NCBI GenBank assembly: GCA_025403435.1
Contig: CM046348.1
Span: 37,687,534-37,751,533 of the forward strand
Length of the DNA stretch: 64,000 bases
Direction of reading: 5' to 3'
Source of the DNA: Artocarpus heterophyllus
Taxonomy: Eukaryota > Streptophyta > Magnoliopsida > Rosales > Moraceae
This document shows, one piece after another, positions 23,359-33,202 of the stretch (its first letter is position 1; each line of letters opens with the position of its first letter). The translations under genes and the position numbers were made by a program. Below the pieces are notes generated by a model, which did no database searches, had not been told where the DNA came from, and was given only the letters and a program-made list of their open reading frames with translations.

Positions 23359-24988
23359 ATGTCAAACAACAGCAAGAACACTATTGAGGGTACCTCAGGT
23401 GTAGCAGACCCAAAACTTCTTATGGAAGCGATGATGGGGGAGATGAGGCGATTGTTGAGGGGAAAGTTAGGACAGCTTTATGAGAGGATAGACCGGATAG
23501 AAAATGCATGTGTGGAACAGCCACAACATGTTCCTCAAGCGCGTAGGCGGGAAAGGGTTCCGGTTAGAGGAGAGGTTGATGACTACTACAGGATTGATGC
23601 GGAAGAGTTTGACGAAGGAGAAGATTCAGCGGGTCGTCACCAAAAATTTGGATGGGATAGAGGAGTTAGGAGCCAAGAAAATGATACTTTGAGAGGCATA
23701 AAAATGAAGATACCATCATTTCAAGGCAAATCCAATCCAGAAGCGTACCTAGAATGGGAGAAGAAAATGGAGTTCATCTTTGACTGCCACTACTATTCCG
23801 AGGCGAAGAAGGTAAAACTGGGAATTTTCTGATTATGCTATTACTTGGTGGGATCAGCTTGTTATAAACAGGAGATGAAATAGAGAGCGACCTATTGAGT
23901 CATGGGAAGAGATGAAGACCGTGATGAGGAAGTGGTTTGCACCAACTTACTACTACCGGGAGTTGTACAACAAACTACAAAATCTTAAGCAAGGCAACCG
24001 GAGTGTAGAGGAGTACTATAAGGAGATGGAGGTTATGATGATTCGGGCAAATATAGAGGAGGATCGGGAGGCTACAATGGCAAGGTTTTTGGCGGGCTTG
24101 AACCGAGATATTCACAATGCTGTTGAGTTACAACATTATATGGAGTTGGAGGACATGGTGCACATGGCTATTAAAATTGAGAATCAACTTATGAGGAGGG
24201 GCAATAACACACGTCCTAGCCAAAACCCGAGTACATCCGCTTGGAAAATGAACCAGTGGAAGAAGGATGAGAAGCAACCCAACACCAGGCCAAAGACCGA
24301 GCAAAAACAAGAGGTGGCCAGCCATGGGAATCAAGGTAAATTCGATTCTTCCACTACCTGGAATCGTGATATTAAATGTTTTAAATGTCAAGGCAGGGGT
24401 CACATTGCGAGCCAATGTCCGAACAAACGAGCTATGGTGATGTGGGATAATGGAGAGATTGAAACCGAGGAGGATTCAGACAATGAGTCTATGCCTTCGT
24501 TAGAGGATGCCGACGATGAGGAGTGCGCTGTCCAAGGAGAATTGTTGGTTACAAGGAGAGCTTTAAGTGTGCAAGCCAAAGAAGAAGATGAAGAGGTGCA
24601 ACGGGAAAACATCTTCCACACTAGGTGCCACATCCAAAACAAGGTATGTAGTGTGATTATTGATGGTGGGAGTTGTACTAATGTTGCTAGCACAACCATG
24701 GTAGAGAAGTTAGGGCTGCCAACAATTAAGCATCCTCGACCATGTAAATTGCAATGGTTAAATGATACTGGTGAGGTAAAGGTGCATAAGCACATGTTAG
24801 TTTCTTTTCACATTGGAAGATATAAAGATGAAGTTTTGTGCGATGTGGTTCCGATGCAAGCTGGGCACTTGTTATTAGGCAGACCATGGCAATTTGATCG
24901 GCGAGTTAAGCATGATGGTTTCACCAACAAGTACTTATTTGTTCACAATCAAAAAATGATCACTCTTGTTCCGTTGACACCAAAATAG
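23359..24988 (+). pseudogene. GyA2 gag and protease
   Basis: Gag starts MSNNSKNTIEGTSG (23359). An 8-bp deletion near 23830 shifts frame, and a TGA lies at 23876-23878, the same codon as in GyA1. From 23912 a 358-codon frame runs through the gag core, the zinc knuckle CFKCQGRGHIASQC (24377-24418), an acidic stretch, the protease with IIDGGSCTNVAS (from 24654) and LLLGRPWQFD, ending at a TAG at 24986-24988. Gag makes the particle and the protease cuts the polyprotein. A glycine replaces the usual T/S after the catalytic Asp in every copy here, so this is a family trait, not damage. Confidence 0.88.
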
Positions 24989-27841
24989 GTCTATGAAGAC
25001 CAAGTGAGCTTACAGAGAGAAAGTGATAAAAAAATGAAGAGCGGAGAAAAATCAAGAGTGGGAGTGCAGAGAGAGAGTTCGGCAAGTGAGAGAAAAAAAG
25101 AAGAGATGGCCGAGAAAAAGGAGAGAAAAGGAGAGAACATTGAGAGAGCCAGTACAAAAGAAGATTTGGCCAATGAGGTAAAAATAGAGAGAAAAACAAA
25201 CTTTTATGCAAGAAAGAGTGATGTGAGAAGAGCTTTGTTTTCTAATCAGCCAATGATTTTACTAATGTACAAGGAGGCGTTATTAAACACTAACGATCTT
25301 CATTCCACCTTGTATAGTTCTATTGTTTCTCTTTTGTAGGACTATGAGGATATCTTTCCCGAGGAAACACCGCAAGGTTTACCTCCAATCCACGGGATTG
25401 AACATCAAATCGACTTCATACCTGGAGCTACAATCCCAAACCGACCAGCCTATAGGACTAATCCCGAGGAGACAAAGGAACTCCAACGGCAGGTAAGTGA
25501 GTTGATGGAGAAGGGACACGTGAGAGAAAGCATGAGCCCGTGCGCCATACCAGTTTTACTTGTGCCTAAGAAAGATGGGACTTGGAGGATGTGCGTTGAT
25601 TTTCGAGCCATCAACAACATCACAGTAAAGTATCGACATCCCATTCCTCGCTTAGATGACATGTTAGATGAATTGCATGGTGCTTGTGTGTTTTGTAAAA
25701 TTGATCTGAAGAGTGGATATCATCAAATTCGCATGAAAGAGGGAGACGAGTGGAAGATGGCTTTCAAAACAAAACAAGGCTTGTATGAGTGGTTGGTAAT
25801 GCCTTTTGGTTTAACCAATGCACCTAGTACATTTATGCGTTTAATGAACCATGTTTTGCGAGCTTTTATTGGGAAATTTGTCGTTGTTTATTTTGATGAT
25901 ATCCTTATCTATAGCAACAATTTGGATGAACATATTGAACATTTAAAACTTGTTTTAGATGTTTTATGGAAGGAAAAGTTGTATGCTAACCTCAAGAAGT
26001 GTACCTTTTGCACAGATAAGCTAGTGTTTCTTGGTTTTGTTGTTAGTGCTCAAGGTATACAGGTTGATGAAGAAAAGGTGTGAGCCATCCAGGAGTGGCC
26101 GAGTCCAACTAGTGTAGGAAACGTACGGAGTTTTCATGGACTTGCTAGTTTCTACCGCCGGTTTGTGAAAGATTTCAGTACTATAGCCACACCACTAACT
26201 GAAGTGATCAAGAAGAACGTTGGGTTTAGATGGGGAGAAGAGCAAGAAAAGGCATTTCAATTAATCAAGAAGAAGTTGACTAATGCTCCATTGTTATCTT
26301 TACCGAATTTTTCCAAAACTTTTGAGATTGAATGTGATGCTTCAGGTGTTGGAATTGGTGCTGTTTTAATGCAGGAAGGGAGACTAGTAGCATATTTCAG
26401 TGAGAAACTGAACGGGGCAACTCTTAATTACCCAACTTATGATAAAGAGATGTATGCATTGGTTTGGGCATTAGAGACATGGCAGCACTACCTATGGCCT
26501 AAGGAGTTCATGATTCACACCGATCATGAGTCCCTGAAACACTTGAAGGGCCAGCACAAGCTGAACAAGAGGCATGCTCGTTGGGTAGAATTCATAGAGA
26601 CGTTTCTGTATGTCATTCGCTACAAGCAAGGTAAGGAAAACGTCGTTGTCGATGCACTTTTTTGCAGGTATGTCTTAATCTCAACTCTTAATGCTAAACT
26701 ACTGGGTTTTGAACACATTAAAGAGTTATATGCTGATGACCGTGACTTTAGTATTGAGTATCAAGCTTGTGAGAGATTTGCTAGTGGTAAGTACTTTAGG
26801 CATGAGGGATACTTGTTTCGGGAGAATAAATTATGTGTGCCTAATTGTTCATTAAGAGATTTGCTAGTGAAAGAATCCCATGGGGGAGGATTGATGGGAC
26901 ATTTTGGAGTAATGAAGACTTTGGCTATGTTGCAGGAACACTTCTATTGGCCACATATGAAACGAGATGTTGAGAGGCTTTGTGGTAAATGTTAAACTTG
27001 TAGGCAGGCTAAATCAAGAGTGCAGCCCCATGGTTTGTACACCCCTTTACCAATACCTAGTGAACCCTGGATTGATATTTCGATGGATTTTGTGTTAGGT
27101 TTGCCTAGGTCTAAATAGGGAAGAGACTTGATATTTGTGGTCGTGGATACGTTTTCCAAGATGGCTCATTTTATTCCATGCCACAAGATAGATGATGCTT
27201 CCAATGTTACTGATTTGTTCTTCAGGGAAATTGTGAGACTTCATGGTATGCCTAGGACAATTGTTTCTGATAGGGACACCAAGTTCTTAAGCTACTTTTG
27301 GAAGACTTTGTGGGCTAAGTTAGGGACTAAGCTATTGTTTTCAACTACTTGTCACCCTCAAACCGATGGTCAAACAGAAGTTGTGAATAGAACCTTGTCT
27401 ACTTTGTTGCGGGCTGTCATTAAAAAGAACATTAAAACATGGGAGGAGTGTTTACCACATGTTGACTTTGCTTATAATCGATCTGTTCATTCTGCTACTC
27501 AATTTTCACCGTTTGAAATTGTTTATGGTTTTAATCCTTTAACTCCTTTGGATTTAATGTCATTACCTTTGTCTGAGCATGTGAATTTAGGTGGAAAAAG
27601 ATAAGCTAACCTTGTTAAGCAGATACACGAGAAGGCAAGACTCAACATCGAGCAAAGAACTAAACAATTTGCTGAACAAGCCAACAAAGGGCGTCACAAG
27701 CTCGTCTTTGAGCCCGACGATTGGGTGTGGTTGCACTTACGCAAGGAACGGTTTCTAGAACAAAGGAAATCCAAGCTATTGCCTAGAGGGGACGGTCCTT
27801 TTCAAATTCTTGAAAGGATCAACGATAATGCATACAAGCTA
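24989..27841 (+). pseudogene. GyA2 RT-RNase H-integrase
   Basis: The RT frame 25502-26083 holds the fingers and palm with [11 protein letters not shown] (25884-25916) intact. RNase H and the integrase zinc site follow (26165-26995), then the integrase core (27128-27604). Stops lie at 25337, 26081, 26993, 27116 and 27602. The C-terminal domain is cut after NAYKL by a TRIM-derived insertion (27842-28141) and resumes at [17 protein letters not shown] (28142 on). The enzymes copy and integrate the element; this copy cannot make them. Confidence 0.88.
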
Positions 27842-27842
27842 A

Positions 27843-28103
27843 CTTTTGGGGTGGAGTTAGGTGGGTTCATATCATATGGTATTAGAGCCAAACCTCTGCT
27901 GATCAGTGGGCGCATGTACAAAGGTTCCCTGCCTCTCGTGTGGGTTAACGATGGAGTTGGCACGAGGACGTGCCGTCTAAAGGGGTCGGGAATGATGTGT
28001 CCCACATCGGTTAGAGAGGGTGGTCTTGGGTGTTATATATATAGGTTCACAATCCTCCTCTCACGAGCTAGCTTTTGGGGTAGAGTTAGGTGGGTTCATA
28101 TCA
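27843..28103 (+). mobile_element. TRIM copy lacking most of its 5' LTR
   Basis: The last 32 bp of the 5' LTR (27843-27874) are followed by TA and a primer site with one change (TGGTATTAGAGCC), 118 bp of interior, the polypurine tract AAAGGGGTCGGGAA and a full 111-bp 3' LTR (27993-28103). There is no TSD. The left join shares AGCTA with the target, and the right side carries 38 bp of filler. It was probably captured during break repair and not inserted by integrase. Confidence 0.85.
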
Positions 28104-28141
28104 TATATATAGCTTTTGGTGTTATATATAGCTAGCTTTGG
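28104..28141 (+). other. Patchwork filler DNA
   Basis: Between the TRIM 3' LTR and resumed GyA2 pol lie about 38 bases (TATATATAGCTTTTGGTGTTATATATAGC...). They are pieces of the adjacent TRIM LTR (GTGTTATATATA, AGCTTTTGG, AGCTAGCTTT), a typical mark of template-switching end repair. Confidence 0.6.
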
Positions 28142-28474
28142 CTAGGTGAGTATGGTGTAAGTGCCTCCTTTAATGTTTCTGATCTAAGTCCTTTTGATGC
28201 AGGCGACGATTTGAGGACCAATCCCTCTCAAGAGGAGGGGAATGATAAGGACATCGTTAGCACAAGCAATAGCACGTGGGAGACATATTCAGATCCAATT
28301 CAAGTTCCCATTGGTCTGGTTACGAGAGCTCATGCGAAGAAGTTTAAAGAAACGCTTATTGGGCTGATTCAAGCAACTTGGGCTCAAGCCATTACATGGA
28401 GGCCCATTGAGGGAATTGCATGTGACATCCAGACCAACAAATGCGTGATTCAAGCTCTAGAAGGGATCGAGTAA
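28142..28474 (+). pseudogene. GyA2 pol C-terminal tail
   Basis: Frame open to TAA at 28472-28474: end of the integrase C-terminal domain, RTNPSQEEGND, then a tail encoded in the 3' LTR (from 28243) with PIGLVTRAHAKKFKETL. The tail is about 75 codons inside the LTR. All GyA and GyB copies keep this arrangement. Confidence 0.85.
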
Positions 28475-29039
28475 TTTCCATTTTAGTTACTTTCCCGTTT
28501 TGAGGTGACACATGGCGAGAAGAATCAGCTTATGACCTTTTAATGTCTAGTTTCCTTTTTGCATTTGTTTTATTTCTATTATTGTAAGGCTTTTAAGCCA
28601 TTAAGGGAACTTTCCTTATTTGCCTTAGATTTGACATTTGGTAATTGATTTGCCCGAAATTCCATGGGAAATTAGGAGCTGAATGCATAGGGGAACTCCT
28701 ATATATTGTAACAAATTTCATTCAATGGAATACAAGTTTTAACACACAATTTGAGGTTTAATTCTCTTTGGTTCCTAAACGAACTATTCGAACTTATCGA
28801 AAAATTTTGTGGCGTTCATAGACTTATCAATCAGTCCATCCATAGCTGATTATGGCGTCCTCACATACCAAGACTTATCAATCAGTCCATCCACAGCTGA
28901 TTGTGGAGTCCTCACATACCAAGGTTCGTGCTTCTTGTTGGGCATCGGGACACGGTTCCATCCAAAACTTGTTAGAAATTTTGATCTTGGAAACCAATCT
29001 TGGTTAGGGTCGCGTCAGCTCTTGGCGGGGTTCGTATCA
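28243..29039 (+). repeat. GyA2 3' LTR with 51-bp duplication
   Basis: 797 bp, TGATAAGGACATCG to GGGTTCGTATCA. It contains the 51-bp tandem duplication (28820-28870 and 28871-28921) also present in the solo LTR at 1030-1831. Its right flank ATTAT matches the left flank of the TRIM LTR at 18055. Confidence 0.92.
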
Positions 29040-31096
29040 ATTATGAGACTGCTAAGTAGATCTTGGATAATCTAGTAGACATGTTTGGAGGCCAGGCCCT
29101 AACAAAGTGGCAAAGGGCGCTTCGAAAACTCTTAAACTGTTAGTAGAGGCCGGGGACATCTGTAAAGGAGCACATGATGTTGGTCATGGGGTACCTCGCT
29201 GAGGCTTAAACCAATAGAGCCGACATCGATGCTGAAACTTAGATGACTATGGTATTTGAGACTCTGTCAAAGGAATTTATTATGTTTAGAGCTACTTTTA
29301 ATTTGAGCAAGAGACGGGATATGACCTTAATAAAATTAATGAAACAGTTATAGGAGTTCGAACTGCTGATCAGGGAGTCTCCTGCGGGTGGCGAGACCAA
29401 CTTGGTACTGCTTCTGGTTCCAATCCCAATTTTGGGAATGGAAAGAAATAACGGGGCCAAAAATGGGAAGCCTTTTGTTCTTGCTAACAACAAAAGCAAG
29501 AAGAAGAAAAAGAAGAACCCAAAGAAGCTTAAGTGCTTCTTCTGTGGGAAGGTCGGGCACATCAAGAAATATTTAGAAACTTGTTTAATTAAGGAATCCA
29601 TGACATTTGGGTCATAGATTTCGATGCAACTAATTATGTTTGTGTTTCTTTGTAGGGGTTCAAAGAAACTAGAAGTCTACTTCATGAAGACTTCATGCTT
29701 CGGATGGGCGATAGATCCTTAGTCTTGGCAGAAGCAGTGGGAGACATCCATATTTATTTTGATAATTATAGGAATTTAATTTTGCAAGATTATTTTTATG
29801 TTCCTAAATTTAAAAGGAATTTAATTTTTGTAGCTTGTTTATTTACAGACACCTATTTGGTTTCTTTTAACAATAAAGTAGTAATTCGTAAAAACAAATC
29901 TTTTTTCTGATCTAGATGGATGCAAAATAATCTATATTTTATCAAACCTAAGATGGACTTACTGCTTAATGCTGAGATGAATGATAATAACTCTAAAAGA
30001 CTTAAAACTTCTCACTCTAATAAGACTTATCTTTGGCATTTGTGCTTTGGTTATATTAACTTGAATAAGATTCAAAGGCTGGTAAGGGATGGACTTTTAA
30101 GTCACTTAAAGGTGAAATCTATATCTCAATGTGAATCTTATTTAGAGGGTAAAATGACCAAAAGACCATTCAGGTCTAATAGGGTCGAAGGGGTTCTAGA
30201 ACTTATGCATAATGATGTTTGCGGACCGATGAACATCCGAGCACGAGGAGGGTATGAGTACTTTGTCATTTTTATTGACAATTACCCAAGATATAGGTAT
30301 GTATACCTGATGCACCACAAAAGCGAAACTTATGATAAGTTCAGGGAGTTTTAGGCTGAAGTAGAAAAACAACTAGGTAGACCCATAAAGGCTCTTCGAT
30401 CCGATCGAGGTGGTGAATACCTTTCTGATGAGTTTCTGAGACACTTATTAGAGAATGGGATTTTATCCCATTTGACTGCACCAGGCACTCCGCGGCATAA
30501 TGGCGTACTAGAGAGAAGAAGTAGAACTTTATTGGACATGGTTAGGTCCATGATGAGTTATTCATCATTGCCTTTATCCTTTTGGGGATATGCATTACAA
30601 ACCGCATGTTATCTTTTGAACAATTTGCCTTCAAAATCAGTCCCTAAAACTACTCACGAGTTGTGGATGGGCAAGAAGACATCTTTAAACTATAGTCGCA
30701 CATGGGGATGTCTGATTCATGTCTTGTTTAAGGATGTGAATAAGTTGGGAGCAAGTTCGGAAGTTTGCATATTTATAGGATATCCAAAAGGGACTAAAGG
30801 GGATTATTTCTATAACTCAAGCGAAAATAAAGTCGTGGTTTCAACTAATGCAACTTTTCTTAAGGAGAGTAACATGGACGACTTTAAGCCTCGAAGCAGA
30901 GTGGTGCTAGAGAAATTAAGGAGTGATCCAATCACTCCAGAGTTTCCAAATGAAACCATTCTGATCATTGTAGAAAAACCAAACGAACCTGAACAACAAC
31001 CTAAGGTGCTTTGGCATAGTGGGAGGATCAGGCGTCAACTTAAGACAGGGATCCTTATACTTACGCAAAGGCTATGGAGAATGTTGATTTGAAACT
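29040..31096 (+). pseudogene. Cop3 gag-protease-integrase
   Basis: Continuation of the gag cut at 18054: YETAK, then stops, the zinc knuckle [12 protein letters not shown] (about 29537-29572), and a protease with VIDFDATNYV where Cop1/Cop2 have DSSA/DSGA. Integrase follows (29920-31092) with most of the HHCC and DDE regions but with stops and frameshifts. Near 31035 a deletion removes about 20 codons, and the copy ends at 31096 against minus-strand GyB2 pol. RT, RNase H and the 3' LTR are missing. Confidence 0.85.
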
Positions 31097-32444
31097 CTAG
31101 ATAAAATCTTGGTCCAAAGGGTATAAATCCTTAATATGCTCAAAACCAAGCAGTTTAGCATCAAGGATAGAAAGTAATGTGTACCTATGAGAAAGTGCAT
31201 CTGCAACGACATTCTCCTTACCTTGCTTATATCGGATGATGTAAGGAAATTTCTCGATGAGTTCCACCCAGCAGGCATGCCTCTTGTTCAACTTTTGTTG
31301 TCCCTTCAGATGTTTCAATGACTCGTGATCAGTGTGAAGCACGAATTCCTTAGGCCATAGGTAGTGTTGCCAAGTCTTTAATGCTCGAACCAACGCGTAC
31401 AACTCCTTGTCATAAGTTGGGTAATTTAGTGTTGACCCCCTCAATTTTCACTGAAATACGCGATTGGTCATCCTCCTTGCATCAGCATGGCACCTATACC
31501 TACAGCAGAAGCATCACATTCAATTTCAAAGGTTTTAGAAAAATCAGGAAAAGCAAGTAAAGGAGCATGAGTAAGCTTATGCTTAATAAACTGAAATGCC
31601 TTCTCTTGGTCTTCTCCCACTTGAACCCAACGTTCTTCTTGATTACTTCTGTGAGTGGTGCAGCCAAAGTACTGAAATCCCTTACAAACTGCCAGTAAAA
31701 GCTGGCAAGTCCATGAAAACTCCTTACTTCTCCAATGCTTGTGGGACTTGGCCATTCTTGGATAGCCCTAACCTTTTCTTCGTCGACCTGTATACCTTGA
31801 GCACTAACAACAAAACCAAGAAATACAAGCTTATCCGTGCAAAAGGTACACTTCTTAAGATTAGCATACAACTTCTCCTTCCGTAAAACATCTAAAACAA
31901 GTTTCAAATGTTCAATATGATCGTCCAAGTTGCTGCTATAGATCACGATATCATCAAAATAAACAACGAAAAATTTCCCAAGAAAAGCTCGCAAAACATG
32001 GTTCATTAAATCATAAATGTGCTAGGCGCATTGGTTAAACCAAAAGGCATTACCAACCACTCATACAAACCTTGTTTTGTTTTGAAATCCATCTTCCACT
32101 CGTCTCCCTCTTTCATGTGAATTTGATGATATCCACTTTTCGTATCAATTTTAGAAAATACACAAGCACCATGTAATTCATCTAACATGTCATCCAAGCG
32201 AGGAATGGGATGTCGATACTTTACCATGATGTTGTTGATGGCTCGACAATCGACACACATCCTCCAAGTCCCATCTTTCTTAGGAATAAGTAAAACTAGT
32301 ACGGCGCACGAGCTCGTGCTTTCTCTCACGTACCCTTTCTCCATCAACTTACTTACCTGCCGTTGGAGTTCCTTTGTCTCCTCGGGATTCCTCCTATAGG
32401 CTAGTCGGTTTAGAATTGTAGCTCCAGGTATGAAGTTGATTTGA
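31097..32444 (-). pseudogene. GyB2 RT-RNase H
   Basis: Minus-strand pol with RT (VVYFDDIVIYSS, about 31940-31980; QLxxKGYVRES upstream) and RNase H ([16 protein letters not shown]). It is GyB-like by its SSNLDDHIEHLKL and [14 protein letters not shown] blocks (compare GyB1). It is cut at 31097 before integrase. At 32445 it meets the duplicated TGTTC and GyA3, and its upstream part continues at 57142. Frameshifts near 31445, 31500 and 32010 break it. Confidence 0.82.
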
Positions 32445-32449
32445 TGTTC

Positions 32450-33202
32450 TGATACGAACCCCGCCAAGAACTGACGCGACCCTAACCAAGATTGGTTTCC
32501 AAGATCAAAATTCCTAACCGGTTTTGGATGGAACCGCGACCCGATGCCTAACAAGAAGCACGAACCTTGGTATGTGAAGATGCCACAATCAGCTATGGAT
32601 GGACTGATTGATAAGTCACTGAACGCCACGGAATTTTTCGATAAGTTTGAATAGTTCGTTTAGGAATCGAAGAGAATTAAAACCTCAAATTGTGTGTTAA
32701 AACTTGTATATCCCATTGAATGAAATTCATTACAATATATAGGGGTTCCCCTATGCGAATTTTCAGCTCCTAATTGCCCATGGAATTTCGGGCAAATCAA
32801 TTACCAAACGTCAAATCTAAAGCAAATAAGGAAAGTTCCCTTAATGGCTTAAAAGCCTTACAATAATAGAAATAAAACAAACGTAAAAAGGAAACTAGAC
32901 ATTAAAAGGTCATAAGTTGATTCTTCTCGCCATGTGTAGCCTCAAAACGGGAAAGTAACTGAAATGGAAATTACTCGATCCCTTCTAGAGCTTGAATCAT
33001 GCATTTGTTGGTCTGGTTGTCGCATGCAATTTCCTCCATGGGCCTCCATGCAATGGCTTGAGCCTAAGTTGCTTGAATCTACCCAATAAGCGTTTCTTTA
33101 AACTTCTTCGCACGAGGTCTCGTAACTGGACCAATGGGAACATAAATTGGATCTGAATATGTCTCCCACGTGCTCTTGCTTGTGCTAATGATGTCCTCAT
33201 CA
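32450..33202 (-). repeat. GyA3 3' LTR
   Basis: 753 bp, TGATACGAACC to CTCATCA on the plus strand, preceded on the minus strand by the polypurine tract GAGGAGGGGAA. The pol stop lies at 32971-32973 inside the LTR. Confidence 0.93.

Larger units (their letters stand above)
18055..29039 (+). mobile_element. Composite TRIM/GyA insertion, TSD ATTAT
   Basis: The left end is the first base of a TRIM LTR and the right end is the last base of a GyA LTR. The copia gag target has a perfect 5-bp duplication, ATTAT (18050-18054 and 29040-29044). Inside, in order: TRIM LTR (split by GyB1), a hybrid primer site, a piece of GyA leader, a GyA LTR fragment, a second GyA leader, GyA2 gag-pol (with another TRIM piece) and a GyA 3' LTR. 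Without GyB1 it is about 7.2 kb. Two unlike LTRs within one target duplication suggest a chimeric cDNA or later recombination. Confidence 0.8.
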
